From Lichenicoccus sp964246745 (GTDB taxonomy: Bacteria > Pseudomonadota > Alphaproteobacteria > Acetobacterales > Acetobacteraceae), in assembly GCA_964246745.1 (NCBI GenBank), contig CAXTRK010000009.1, forward strand, positions 33,622 to 97,621: a DNA stretch of 64,000 bases, read 5' to 3'. The notes beneath the pieces are model-generated. The model did not search any database and was not told the DNA's origin. It worked only from the letters and a program-made list of their open reading frames with translations. Positions 36,059 through 44,544 of this stretch are shown here, piece by piece; within the stretch, counting starts at the first letter, position 1; every line of letters starts with the position of its first letter. Made by a program: the position numbers and the translations under genes.

Positions 36059-39051
36059 TGGAGGGTCCGGCGACGGACCGCACCGCGCCGCCCTCCTTCA
36101 GCCGCGTCACCGAGGCGGACCGTGCCGCCTGGCGGGAACTCACCCAGGCGCGTGCCCAGGAGGCATTCCAGCGCGGCCGCGACGCCGGCGAGGCGGGCGA
36201 CAGGGAGGCGGCGCGACGCTGGCTCGAACGGGCGCGCCGGATCAGCGGCGGCGCGGTTCAGGTCGACGTGGCGCTGGCGCTGGCGCGTCTCGCCTGCGGG
36301 GATGCGGCCGGCGCGATCACTCTGCTGAACCAGTTGCTGCGCCGCTTTGATTTCCGGGAAGGCTGGACCGCGCTCGCCGCTGCGCATCATGCGCTGGGCG
36401 ACGTGGAGCAGGCGGCGCAGGCGCTGCATCAGGCACTGTCGCGTCATGCGCCGGATGCCTCATTGTTTGCGACGGTGACCCGGATCACCCATGGCGCGCT
36501 CTGGCCAGGCTGGTGCGGCCTGTGCGGCGAAGGGCGCCTGCTGATCAACGGCGCGGACGCGTTCCGCCAGCCGACGCGGCACGAGATACGGCTCGACGGC
36601 AGGGCGGTTAAGCACCGCCTGCCCAGCTTCTGGCGCGAGGCGCGCGTGCTCGAGATACGCCGCGGCAGCGCGCCGCTGCTGGGCAGTCCGATCGCGGTCG
36701 ATGTCATCCTGCGCACCGAAGGCTTCGTCGAGTCGGCGGCGGACGGGCTGCATGGCTGGCTCTGGCATCCGGGGGAGCCGGAGCGCGCGCCCTGGGTGAG
36801 CATTCTGGGCGGCGACGGCAGCCGTCGTCGGATCCGCTTGAAAGCGTTCTCGGAACGGATCGAGAGCGAGGCGCCGCTCGCGCGTCCGCGCCGGCTGTTC
36901 ATTGCGGCCGCCGACTTGCCGCCCGGCCCGATCAGACTGCACGGCGAGGATGGACGTGCGTTGATGGGCAGCCCGGTGGCGCCGCGCCCGCGCGCCGCGC
37001 GGCGCCGGCGGGGCGCTGCGACGAGCCGGCCGCGCAACCCCGGCTTCGATGTGGTCATTCCCGTCTATCGCCATCTGCGTCGCACGATGGACTGCATCGA
37101 CGGCGTACGCGCGACCGTGCCGGCGGGCTGCCGTGTCGTGGTCGTGGAGGACGCCTCGCCGGAGCCGGCCCTCGTCCACGCGATGGACCGGCTGGCGCAA
37201 GCGGGCGCCATCACGCTGCTGCGCAACGGTGAGAACCGTGGCTTTCCGGTCAGCGCCAACCGCGGCATCGCCGCCTGCGCGGGTCGCGACGTGATCCTGT
37301 TGAACAGCGACACGCTGGTCGCACCCGGCTGGGCCGAGGCGCTGCGCGCGGCGCTCACCAGTGCCGCCGACATCGGCAGCGCCACACCGTTTTCCAACGA
37401 CGCCAGCATCCTCAGCTATCCCTCCACCCACGACGCCAACACGGTGCCGGACCAGATCGAGACACGTCGGCTGATGGCGTTCGCGGCCGCCGCCAATGCC
37501 GGGCTGCCGCCGGTCGAGATCCCGACCGGCAACGGCTTCTGCATGGCGATCAGGCGAGACTGCCTCGATCAGACGGGCTTGCTGCGCGAGGACCTGTTCG
37601 CCCAGGGCTATGGCGAGGAGAACGATTTCTGCTTGCGCGCGCGGGCGCTTGGCTGGCGTCACGTGGGCGCGCCTGGCGCCTATGTCGGCCATGTCGGAGC
37701 GGCGTCCTTCGGACCTCTCGGCCGCGCGCTGCTGCGGCGCAACCTCGATATCATCAACCGCCTGCATCCTGGATATGACGCGCTGATCCAGGCGCATATC
37801 GCCGCCGATCCGCTCGCCGAAGCTCGACGTCGGCTTGACCGGGTCCGCTTTGCCGCCGCCCGGCACGCAGCTCCGCGCGCGGCACTGCTGATCACCCATG
37901 CCGATGCGGGCGGCGTTGAACGGGTAGTACGCGCGCGGGCCGAGGCGTTGACGGGCCAGGGCATACGGCCGATCGTGCTGCGTCCGGATGGCGACGCCTG
38001 CCTGATCGATGCGCCGCCCTTTGAGACCGCGCGGGCGTTCCCGAACCTGCGCTACCGCCTGCCCGATGAGATGGAGGCTCTTGTCGCGCTGCTGCAAGGC
38101 GAAGGGCTGCTGCACGCCGAATGGCACCATTGGCTCGGTCACGCCCCGGCTCTGCGCGGTCTGTGCGACCGGCTGGCGGTCTCCTATGACATCTATGTGC
38201 ACGACTACGCGCTGTTCTGCGAGCGTATCGCCTTGCTTGGCCCCGCGCGACGCTATTGCGGCGAGCCGGAGATCACCGGCTGCGACGCCTGTGTCGCGGC
38301 GCAGGGCAGCCTGCTTGGCGAGGCGATCGCGCCCGCTGCACTGCAGGCCCGTTCGTCGCGCGAACTCGCCGCCGCGCGCGCGGTGATCGCGCCCTCCGAG
38401 GATGCCGCCCGTCGCATCGCCAGGCATTTTCCCGGCATACGGCCGCGCGTCTCGCCCTGGGAGGACGACGCGCCGGACCTTCCGCTCGCGCGTTTCGCAG
38501 CTACCGGCCGCAATTGGCCGGATACCGCGGCTGGTCAGCCGAAGCGAGCGCGCGTCGGCGTCATTGGCGCGATCGGCGACGAGAAAGGCTATGAGGTGCT
38601 GCTGGACTGCCTGCATGACGCCCGAGCGCGGGCGCTGGCGCTCGATTTCGTGGTCGTCGGGCATACCACGGATGACGAGGCGCTGTTCGCCGCCGGCTGC
38701 CTCGACATCACCGGCCCCTACGCTCACGACGAAGCGGTGACTCTGGTCCATGCGCAGCGCTGCGACCTCGCCTTCCTGCCGTCGATCTGGCCGGAGACCT
38801 GGTGCTTCACGCTGAGCGTGGCCTGGCGCGCCGGCCTTGGCGCCGCGGTCTTCGACATTGGCGCGCAAGCGGAACGCGTTCGCCGCACCGGACGCGGCGC
38901 CGTGTTGCCGCTCGGCCTCGGCATCGCCGCGTTGAACGATGCGCTGCATGCGCTCTGCCGCGCCCGACGCAACACGATGCTGTCATCTGGCCGGTCATCC
39001 GCTCTGGCATCCGGCGTCGAGCATGAGCGGGCATTGCGGATGGCGCGCTGA
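36058..39051 (+). CDS. Large two-domain glycosyltransferase (TPR, GT2, GT4-like)
   Basis: 997 residues, cytoplasmic. The N-terminal ~130 residues are TPR-like helices. A beta-rich segment follows (~160-310). Then comes a GT2 (GT-A fold) domain at ~325-580: FDVVIPVYRHLRRTMDCI, VVVVEDASPE, NRGFPVSANRGI, the metal-binding LLNSDTLV and the late EENDFCLRARALGW. The C-terminal ~370 residues resemble a GT-B glycosyltransferase: THADAGGVERVVRARAEAL, then VGVIGAIGDEKGYEVL and LPSIWPETWCFTLS, where the E-x7-E motif is only partly kept. Two sugar-transfer activities in one chain are therefore possible. It is coupled to the Sel1 gene by a one-base overlap and probably modifies a surface polymer or the secreted substrate. 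Confidence 0.88.
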   Translation: MEGPATDRTAPPSFSRVTEADRAAWRELTQARAQEAFQRGRDAGEAGDREAARRWLERARRISGGAVQVDVALALARLACGDAAGAITLLNQLLRRFDFREGWTALAAAHHALGDVEQAAQALHQALSRHAPDASLFATVTRITHGALWPGWCGLCGEGRLLINGADAFRQPTRHEIRLDGRAVKHRLPSFWREARVLEIRRGSAPLLGSPIAVDVILRTEGFVESAADGLHGWLWHPGEPERAPWVSILGGDGSRRRIRLKAFSERIESEAPLARPRRLFIAAADLPPGPIRLHGEDGRALMGSPVAPRPRAARRRRGAATSRPRNPGFDVVIPVYRHLRRTMDCIDGVRATVPAGCRVVVVEDASPEPALVHAMDRLAQAGAITLLRNGENRGFPVSANRGIAACAGRDVILLNSDTLVAPGWAEALRAALTSAADIGSATPFSNDASILSYPSTHDANTVPDQIETRRLMAFAAAANAGLPPVEIPTGNGFCMAIRRDCLDQTGLLREDLFAQGYGEENDFCLRARALGWRHVGAPGAYVGHVGAASFGPLGRALLRRNLDIINRLHPGYDALIQAHIAADPLAEARRRLDRVRFAAARHAAPRAALLITHADAGGVERVVRARAEALTGQGIRPIVLRPDGDACLIDAPPFETARAFPNLRYRLPDEMEALVALLQGEGLLHAEWHHWLGHAPALRGLCDRLAVSYDIYVHDYALFCERIALLGPARRYCGEPEITGCDACVAAQGSLLGEAIAPAALQARSSRELAAARAVIAPSEDAARRIARHFPGIRPRVSPWEDDAPDLPLARFAATGRNWPDTAAGQPKRARVGVIGAIGDEKGYEVLLDCLHDARARALALDFVVVGHTTDDEALFAAGCLDITGPYAHDEAVTLVHAQRCDLAFLPSIWPETWCFTLSVAWRAGLGAAVFDIGAQAERVRRTGRGAVLPLGLGIAALNDALHALCRARRNTMLSSGRSSALASGVEHERALRMAR

Positions 39052-39125
39052 AGCCGCATGGCGGATAATGCTGGCGACTTGTTTACAGCCTGATACGATC
39101 TCATCGAACCAACGGAACAGAACTG

Positions 39126-40220
39126 ATGTCGCAAGCCGCTCCGGCGCCAAGCCAGAAGCTCGTCACCGAACTCAGGGTATCGGGTCACCTGATGACCTTG
39201 GAAAAGGGATTGTTCTGCGTGTTCCACGCGCCGGACGGCCCTGCCGCCGATTCGCAGACCGGGCTGCCGGGGGTGCGCATCACCCATCCGCCGCTGCAGG
39301 ACAAATCGCGGATGAGCATCAGCAGCTTCAACGAGGATGGCTGGATCGGCGCGGGAGCCAGTGCGGCCCTGGTGCGCGTCAACGAGGGGACCGCGCAGTT
39401 GCTGGTGACGATCTACCAGAACGGCGCCGGGCAGCACGAGGCGCCAAAGCTGCAGGTGATGCGGCTGGGTGACGTGCCCGCACGCGAAACGCCTGCGCCC
39501 GACGTGCCGGGACGCGAGGTTCCGCGGCCAGAGTTGGCGCCGAGTGAGGCTCCAGCGGAACCGCCGCCGCCGCCGGCCGCGGCGGAGGGGATGGAAGTCG
39601 CCGCCCACGTGCAGCGGCGCGGCGACCGACTCGGCAAGCTGGGCGAGTGGATGGGAGAGCCCGGCAGCCAGAGCTGGATTGAAGGCTTTGCGATCTCGCC
39701 GAGCACCATGATCGGGCCGGAGGACATCGAATACCAGGCGGTGCTTGGCAAGGGCTGGCTGTCGCCCTGGTCCGAGGGTGGCCAGTATTGCGGCAGCCGC
39801 GGCATGGCGCTGCCGATCCTGGGGCTGCGCGTGAGGCTGAAGGGACAGGCGTCGGAGACCCATACGCTGCGCGTCAGCGCCACCTTCACCGATGGCAGCA
39901 AGGTCGGTCCGATCTCCGGGGCCGAGACCGCCGAGGCCGGGAGCCTGGCGCCGCTGGAGGCATTCCGCATCGAGATCCTGCCGGAGCGCGTGGGCGAGGC
40001 CGGGTTTCCGGTCGAACCTCCCATGCCGCTTCAGGAGACGCCTGTCCAGGAGACGCCTGCCGCCCAGCCGGTGGCAACGCAGCAGACAAGCGCCCCGAAA
40101 CGGATCGCCGCGCGACCTACGCCAGCCAAGGCGCCGGTGAAGGCGCCAGTAAAAGCGACTGGCAAGCTGCTTGCCGGCAAGCCCGCCCCGGCCAAGCCGG
40201 GACGTCCAGCCCGGCGCTGA
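39126..40220 (+). CDS. Hydrophobic-W (ChW)-like protein of the T1SS/glycan cluster
   Basis: 364 residues without a signal peptide. A first domain (~10-115) is followed by a Pro/Glu-rich linker with repeated ARETPAP/GREVPRPE-type units. The second domain includes WIEGFAISPSTMIGPEDIEY, KGWLSPWSEGGQYCGSRG and LPILGLRVRLKG. The GW-x-x-W-x-x-G-x-x-x-G-x-x-G arrangement resembles clostripain-type hydrophobic-W repeats, a name used for Acetobacteraceae proteins in such clusters. The C-terminus is a basic Ala/Pro/Lys-rich tail (APVKAPVKATGK). It lies between two glycosyltransferase genes. Its function is unknown; carbohydrate or protein binding is plausible. Confidence 0.7.
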   Translation: MSQAAPAPSQKLVTELRVSGHLMTLEKGLFCVFHAPDGPAADSQTGLPGVRITHPPLQDKSRMSISSFNEDGWIGAGASAALVRVNEGTAQLLVTIYQNGAGQHEAPKLQVMRLGDVPARETPAPDVPGREVPRPELAPSEAPAEPPPPPAAAEGMEVAAHVQRRGDRLGKLGEWMGEPGSQSWIEGFAISPSTMIGPEDIEYQAVLGKGWLSPWSEGGQYCGSRGMALPILGLRVRLKGQASETHTLRVSATFTDGSKVGPISGAETAEAGSLAPLEAFRIEILPERVGEAGFPVEPPMPLQETPVQETPAAQPVATQQTSAPKRIAARPTPAKAPVKAPVKATGKLLAGKPAPAKPGRPARR

Positions 40221-40274
40221 GGCGGACCTCTCTCGGACACAGACGCCGACCGCGTCCAGAACTGGCAACCGATC

Positions 40275-41495
40275 GTGCGATATCTGTTCGTCCACCAGAA
40301 CTTTCCTGGCCAATTCCTGCATCTCGTGCGTCATCTGGCCCGCCAGGACGCGCATGAGATCGTCTTCATCAGCGAGCCGAACCAGAACGCGATGCCGGGC
40401 GTGCGCCGCGCCTCTTATCAGATGACCCGTGGCGCCGCCGCGGAGACCTATGCGGTGGCGCAGGAGTTCGAGCTTGCCACGCTCCGCGCTGAACTGGTGG
40501 CGCAGGCGGCGCGCACGCTCAAGCGGCTCGGCTTTACCCCGGACATCATCATCGGCCATCATGGCTGGGGCGAGTTGCTCAACCTGCCGGATGTGTTCCC
40601 CGGCACGCCGATCCTCGGCTATCTCGAATTCTATTACCACACTGACAAGTTCGACGTCGGCTTCGATCCGGAATTTCCAAACGATCCCGCAATGTTCCCG
40701 CGCGTACGCGCGAAGAATGCGGTCAACCTGCTGGCGCTGACCAGCGGCGGCCATGGCCAGACGCCGACATTGTTCCAGCGCTCGACCTATCCGCAGTGGG
40801 CGCATGAGCAGATCTCGGTGCTTTCGGAGGGTGTCAATCTCGATGTGTGCGCGCCGGATGCCGACGCAGCGCACCGGGATTTCGTGCTCGGCGATGTCGT
40901 GGCCAGGCCGGACGAAAAGCTGATCACCTATGTCTCGCGCGATCTCGAGCCCTATCGCGGCTTTCACGTGGTCATGCGGGCACTGCCGCGCATCCTGCAG
41001 GCGCGGCCGGACGCGCGGATCGTCCTCGTCGGCGGCGACGGCGTGAGCTATGGCGCGCGACTGGCGGAGGGCACCTGGCGCGAACACATGATGCGCGAAG
41101 TCGGCCGCAGCCTGGACCCGTCACGTGTGCATTTTGTCGGCAAGCTTGACTATGCGAGCTACACCGGGCTGCTGAAGCGATCGGACGCGCATATCTATTT
41201 CACCTATCCGTTCGTCGCCTCCTGGTCGTTGCGAGAGGCGATGGCGTGCGGCTGCGCCATCATCGGCAGCGAGACAGCACCCGTTGAAGAGTTCATCCGG
41301 CACGGCAAGACCGGCCTGCTGACCCCGTTCCACAATCCGCGGAGGTTAGGCGACACGGTGCTGGAACTGCTTGAAGATCATAAGCTCGCACAGAAGCTGC
41401 GGCGCGCGGCGCGCAAGGAAGCGGTGCGCACGCTGGCGATGGAAGACTATATCGCCAACTACGAGGCGCTGATCCGGCGTACGATCGGCGGCTGA
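40275..41495 (+). CDS. Glycosyltransferase family 4 protein, last gene of T1SS/glycan cluster
   Basis: 406 residues from GTG 40275. The N-terminal GT-B domain starts RYLFVHQNFPGQFLHLVRHL, a pattern common in bacterial surface-glycan GT4 enzymes. IGHHGWGELLNLPDVFPG lies at ~95-115. The C-terminal domain has YVSRDLEPYRGFHVVMRALP and YPFVASWSLREAMACGCAI, equivalent to the GT4 E-x7-E region. It has no signal peptide. The last 25 bp of the gene (LIRRTIGG-stop) are copied at 46572-46596, where the second copy of the downstream segmental duplication begins. This shows that the 41471-43596 block is the original and the other the derived copy. Confidence 0.9.
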   Translation: MRYLFVHQNFPGQFLHLVRHLARQDAHEIVFISEPNQNAMPGVRRASYQMTRGAAAETYAVAQEFELATLRAELVAQAARTLKRLGFTPDIIIGHHGWGELLNLPDVFPGTPILGYLEFYYHTDKFDVGFDPEFPNDPAMFPRVRAKNAVNLLALTSGGHGQTPTLFQRSTYPQWAHEQISVLSEGVNLDVCAPDADAAHRDFVLGDVVARPDEKLITYVSRDLEPYRGFHVVMRALPRILQARPDARIVLVGGDGVSYGARLAEGTWREHMMREVGRSLDPSRVHFVGKLDYASYTGLLKRSDAHIYFTYPFVASWSLREAMACGCAIIGSETAPVEEFIRHGKTGLLTPFHNPRRLGDTVLELLEDHKLAQKLRRAARKEAVRTLAMEDYIANYEALIRRTIGG

Positions 41496-41534
41496 AAGCG
41501 AAGGCCGGTGTCTGGTCCGCAATCCGGCCAACGA

Positions 41535-42152
41535 CTATTGCCCAGTGGCGAGACCGCTGATCAGAACATGACAGGCCGCCTTGGGTCGGCTGTGGTTTTC
41601 ATAGCCGTTGGCGCATAGGCTTTGAGCGTTGGACCGCACCTCATTATTGGCCAGGTCCTTGGGCAACGCCGCGAGGAGATCCCGCGCGCAATGCCCATGA
41701 TTGCGCAGGTCCATGTCCACGGCCGACAAGAGAAGCTGCACAGGCACGTCCATCTCGTAAATGCCAGGGGCAAGCCGAAAACGTGAAATGAGTTTCGAGC
41801 CTGTCGTGCAGACAGGCCCATACAGCTTCGGATGATTGAGAAGCACGCGATCGAGCTGATTGCCGGCGATCTCCGGCCGCTTTCCGGTATAGAGGCTGGC
41901 AATGCCATTCGCATCGCCATATTCGAACCTTGCGATATCGATCAGCTCATGGATGACGATGATTGCCTTGCATGATGGCGTCTTGCAGTGGATGGAGTGG
42001 GCGTATGCCGCGGCTACCGCAACGTCGTTGGTCATAGGCGCCGTCTTGTTCGGGTTCCACTCCGCCGTCGCAGGTGCGATCGGTCCCGTCGCCCCAGTTG
42101 TGCCGCTGAAGCAGAGCGCGGCCGCACAGAGCAGGACGAGAAGCTTTCTCAT
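41535..42152 (-). CDS. Exported six-cysteine protein, paralogue 1 (putative immunity-type partner)
   Basis: 205 residues. An N-terminal signal peptide (RKLLVLLCAAALCFSGTTG) is followed by a ~175-residue mature part. Conserved positions across all four paralogues include CKTPSCKAI, a GIASLYTG segment, LLNHPKLYGPVC, PVQLLLSAVDMDLRNHGHC and VRSNAQSLC, plus a last Cys near the C-terminus: six Cys, consistent with periplasmic disulfides. I recognise no named family. Its ATG overlaps the TGA of a truncated hydrolase remnant (ATGA), the same junction seen with intact hydrolases elsewhere in the window, so it has lost its partner. Periplasmic protection against a peptidoglycan hydrolase is the working hypothesis. 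Confidence 0.8.
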   Translation of the reverse strand: MRKLLVLLCAAALCFSGTTGATGPIAPATAEWNPNKTAPMTNDVAVAAAYAHSIHCKTPSCKAIIVIHELIDIARFEYGDANGIASLYTGKRPEIAGNQLDRVLLNHPKLYGPVCTTGSKLISRFRLAPGIYEMDVPVQLLLSAVDMDLRNHGHCARDLLAALPKDLANNEVRSNAQSLCANGYENHSRPKAACHVLISGLATGQ

Positions 42153-42334
42153 GGAAGCCTATAGAACTTGAAGTCTTTGTCCTGGATGCCGGAAACCCGA
42201 ATGGCGGGTTTAAATCTGGCCCACCCGGGCAGGTAGTTCCGCACCGGCCGCCCGTTCTTCGTCACGCCAGGCACGCTTTCCAGTCCTCCACGTACGTCGA
42301 CTGCGGAGGAAGTCGTGTCTCCCTCCTTTGGCAT
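42149..42334 (-). pseudogene. Truncated SleB-type hydrolase (C-terminal 61 residues only)
   Basis: An open frame of 61 codons matching residues 107-167 of the intact hydrolases at 42965-43468 and 48014-48517 (GLESVPGVTKNGRPV, IQDKDFKFYRLP). The catalytic N-terminal two thirds are missing; the break falls right at the MPKEG position. Upstream lies, 16 bp away, the stop of the next exported-protein gene. The same break is found in the fragment at 47258-47380, so the truncation is older than the block duplication. It differs from the intact copies in the WARFKPA patch. Confidence 0.85.
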
Positions 42335-42350
42335 GGCAACCGGCGCGCGG

Positions 42351-42968
42351 CTATTGCCCAGTGGCGAGACCGCTGATCAGAACATGACAGGCCGCCTTGG
42401 GCCGGTCGTGATTTTCATAGTCGCTATCGCATAGGCTCTGGGCATTGGAGCGGACCTCGTTATTGGCCGGGTCGTTGGGCAAGGCAGCGAGGAGATCCCG
42501 CGCGCAATGGCCATGATCGCGCAAGTCCATGTCAACGGCGTTCAATAGAAGCTGCACAGGCACGATCATCTCATAGATTCCTGGAGCAAGCTGGAAGCGG
42601 GAGATGAGTTTCGAGCCCGTCGCGCAGACCGGCCCATACAGCGCCGGATGATTGAGAAGTAGGCGGTCAAGGCGGCGACCGGCGATCTTCGGTCGATTGC
42701 CGACATAAAGGCTGGCAATACCATTTGCATCGCCATCTTCGTACCTCGCGATATTAATCATCCCATGGATGATGACGATAGCCTTGCACGAGGGCGTCTT
42801 GCAGTGAATGGCACGTGCATGGGCGGCAGCCGACGCAACGTCGTTGGTCATCGGCGCCGTGTCGTCCGGGTTCCACTCTGCCGCCGCGAAGGCGGATGTC
42901 GCCGGCGCAACAGTCATGCCACTGCAGCAGAGTGCCCCCCAGCAGAGCATGGCGAGAAGCTGTCTCAT
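42351..42968 (-). CDS. Exported six-cysteine protein, paralogue 2, coupled to an intact hydrolase
   Basis: 205 residues from ATG 42968, which overlaps the TGA of the hydrolase gene upstream (ATGA). The signal peptide RQLLAMLCWGALCCSG precedes the mature part with the shared pattern (CKTPSCKAIVIIHG, LLNHPALYGPVC, NAVDMDLRDHGHC, EVRSNAQSLC, PKAACHVLISGLATGQ). Its C-terminal half is nearly identical to paralogue 4, whereas the N-terminal half differs. This is the intact pair of block A: a cytoplasm-synthesised cell-wall hydrolase and an exported Cys-rich protein translated with it, the layout expected for a periplasmic-acting effector and its immunity protein. Confidence 0.82.
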   Translation of the reverse strand: MRQLLAMLCWGALCCSGMTVAPATSAFAAAEWNPDDTAPMTNDVASAAAHARAIHCKTPSCKAIVIIHGMINIARYEDGDANGIASLYVGNRPKIAGRRLDRLLLNHPALYGPVCATGSKLISRFQLAPGIYEMIVPVQLLLNAVDMDLRDHGHCARDLLAALPNDPANNEVRSNAQSLCDSDYENHDRPKAACHVLISGLATGQ

Positions 42969-43468
42969 GGCAGCCTGTAAAACTTGAAGTCTTTGTCCTG
43001 AATCCCCGGAATCCGAATAGAGCCATAGTTCTTTGCCCAACCGGGACGATAATTTTGCACCGGCCGGCCGTTCTTTGTCACGCCAGGGATGCTTTCCAGT
43101 CCTCCGCGCACGTCGGCAGCGGAGGAAGTCGTGTCCCCCTCCTTTGGCATGGCAGCCGGCGAGTAGAAGTGGGTGGCACCATGGCTGATGTCGAGGGCGG
43201 CGCCATCCAGGATCTTCTCGGCAAGGTGGAGGCTCGTCGAGGTGGCCATATGGTGATGGGAATAGTTGTTGTGACCCCACACCGACGATACTCTCGTGAA
43301 ATGGTGTTGCTTCATGCGGTTCACCACTGTCCACGCCACCATGATCTGTGCGGTCTCGTTCAGGCCACGCGCTTCAGAGGCGATAATACGAGCGAGATCG
43401 TTAATATTCTCTTTCGTAAGTTCATCTTCGGGCGTTTTGGTGTCTTGCTGACGTATTGAGAGTGGCAT
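42965..43468 (-). CDS. SleB/CwlJ-type cell-wall hydrolase, copy A
   Basis: 167 residues, no signal peptide. The Hydrolase_2 (SleB/CwlJ) core is recognised by LARIIASEARGLNETAQ with the likely catalytic Glu32, followed by MVAWTVVNRM. SHGATHFYSPAAMP at 95-108 is typical for this family and for phage-encoded relatives. Members cleave peptidoglycan, in several cases as lytic transglycosylases. The protein is identical to copy B except at residues 3, 5, 127, 138, the patch 145-150 and 166. It is followed by the exported Cys-rich gene with ATGA overlap. Without a signal peptide it must be delivered by a secretion or lysis route; no T6SS structural genes are in the window. A phage-derived endolysin origin is an alternative. 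Confidence 0.82.
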   Translation of the reverse strand: MPLSIRQQDTKTPEDELTKENINDLARIIASEARGLNETAQIMVAWTVVNRMKQHHFTRVSSVWGHNNYSHHHMATSTSLHLAEKILDGAALDISHGATHFYSPAAMPKEGDTTSSAADVRGGLESIPGVTKNGRPVQNYRPGWAKNYGSIRIPGIQDKDFKFYRLP

Positions 43469-43744
43469 GGAAAGGCTCGATTTTGCTTGCGGTTACAACG
43501 AGCGCCATGGCCTTGAAAGAAGACTGGCGGCTTTAGCACGCCCTTTCATTACGACGTCCCAACCGCCTGTCTAACGCGCGACTACTCCAGGATCGCGGCT
43601 GCTCGGCGACTGTCCGACCGCTTTTATAGGCCGCGCGCTGATCGCCCCTGGCCGTGGGTGCTGACGCGAAGGCAGGCGACCAACCGCCCCGGCCCCCACG
43701 CGGTCATGCGGGTGTCTTTGCAACCCGACTTGTGGGATGGCACC
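43469..43744. other. Gene-free stretch spanning end of duplication block A
   Basis: 276 bp. The first ~128 bp belong to the duplicated block and are the likely promoter region of the hydrolase pair. The rest is unique. No gene supported. Confidence 0.5.
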
Positions 43745-44161
43745 TCAATCCCAAGGATTGATGATCGCCACGCCGACGCCCTCGAAGTCAGCCACGTTGC
43801 GGGTGACAACGCTTGCCCCGCGCACGCGCGCAATCGCGGCCAGCATGAGACCCGCGGTCCCGCTCGGCCGCTCGGCCTTCCGGCGTGCCGCGAATACCTC
43901 GGCATAGGCAGCCGCCGCTTCGGTGTCGAAAGGCAGGACGCGCCCGTCGAAATCGTCGGCGAACATGGAGCGCGCGGCCTCCTCGAGCTCGGCACGGCGA
44001 CGGCCGCTTGGCATCATGGCAAGGCCGGAGAGAATTTCTGCCTGGCACACGGCGGCTGTGAACAGTTCATCCGAGGGCTGGCGCACAATCCAGTCCGCGA
44101 CTTTGCGCTCAGGCGCGGGGCGCATGATCTCGGACAGCATGTTGGTATCGAGCATCAGCAT
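43745..44161 (-). CDS. vapC: PIN-domain toxin of FitB/VapC type
   Basis: 138 residues. The PIN fold acidic residues are visible in MLDTNMLSE (Asp near residue 5), CQAEILSGLA (Glu), VLPFDTEAAAAYAE (Asp) and VTRNVADFEGVGV (Asp). These chelate Mg2+ for ribonuclease activity. The C-terminal VAIINPWD is characteristic of FitB-like VapC proteins. The ATG at 44161 overlaps the antitoxin stop by one base (TGATG), so the toxin is translated after its antitoxin. The pair sits in the ~3-kb segment between the two duplicated blocks, where a toxin-antitoxin module could have helped retain that segment. Confidence 0.9.
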   Translation of the reverse strand: MLMLDTNMLSEIMRPAPERKVADWIVRQPSDELFTAAVCQAEILSGLAMMPSGRRRAELEEAARSMFADDFDGRVLPFDTEAAAAYAEVFAARRKAERPSGTAGLMLAAIARVRGASVVTRNVADFEGVGVAIINPWD

Positions 44162-44433
44162 CAGTCGAACCGGGGCGGCTCGCGTACCGACTCGCGCGGC
44201 GACAGTTCGAGATCAACTCCGCCCAGCGGTGCGAAGCGGGCACGAACCCGATCGTAGAGGTGGCGCACAGGCGGGGCTTCTTGCGGCGTCAGCGCCGTTT
44301 GCAAGATATGGCGCGCCTCCGCCTCCATCGACTGGCCATGTTGGGCGGCGCGGACACGCAGCCGCTCTTTAAGCGCCGGGTCGAGGTTGCGAATAGTGAT
44401 TGAGGCTGCGGCAGGATGCCTGCTGACGTTCAT
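44161..44433 (-). CDS. FitA-type ribbon-helix-helix antitoxin
   Basis: 90 residues from ATG 44433 (an in-frame ATG at 44439 adds two residues). The N-terminal strand-helix-helix ASITIRNLDPALKERLRVRAAQHGQSMEAEARHIL is seen in order as ITIRNLD, LKERLRVRAA and HGQSMEAEAR, the plasmid-stability FitA/Arc-like pattern that binds DNA as a dimer. The C-terminal tail (ARFAPLGGVDLELSPRES) would block the toxin active site. It overlaps the toxin gene by one base. A near-perfect palindrome just upstream (44442-44458) is a good candidate for its autoregulatory operator. Confidence 0.9.
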   Translation of the reverse strand: MNVSRHPAAASITIRNLDPALKERLRVRAAQHGQSMEAEARHILQTALTPQEAPPVRHLYDRVRARFAPLGGVDLELSPRESVREPPRFD

Positions 44434-44441
44434 TCCCATGC

Positions 44442-44458
44442 TGTAATCAATGATTGCA
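44442..44458. promoter_or_regulatory. Candidate FitA operator palindrome
   Basis: TGTAATCA-A-TGATTGCA: eight-base arms around one base, seven of eight matching, 3-9 bp upstream of the possible antitoxin starts. Position and symmetry fit autorepression by the ribbon-helix-helix dimer. Confidence 0.6.
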
Positions 44459-44544
44459 GTGATGTCAACCGTCGCTGTATCAGTGCGCCAGTCGGTCGTC
44501 GTTTGACAGGCTCTATCAGCCATGAGTCGGGACACATTAAAGCT

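Larger units (their letters stand above)
41471..43596. repeat. Segmental duplication, block A (direct copy at 46572-48645)
   Basis: A ~2.1-kb region matching 46572-48645 in the same orientation. Similarity begins at GATCCGGCG within the 3' end of the GT4 gene and stops after CTCCAGGATCGC. It contains two exported-protein genes, one truncated and one intact hydrolase. Some stretches look identical over more than 150 bp (42390-42553 versus 47436-47599; most of 43130-43460), while others have diverged clearly. Confidence 0.9.
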
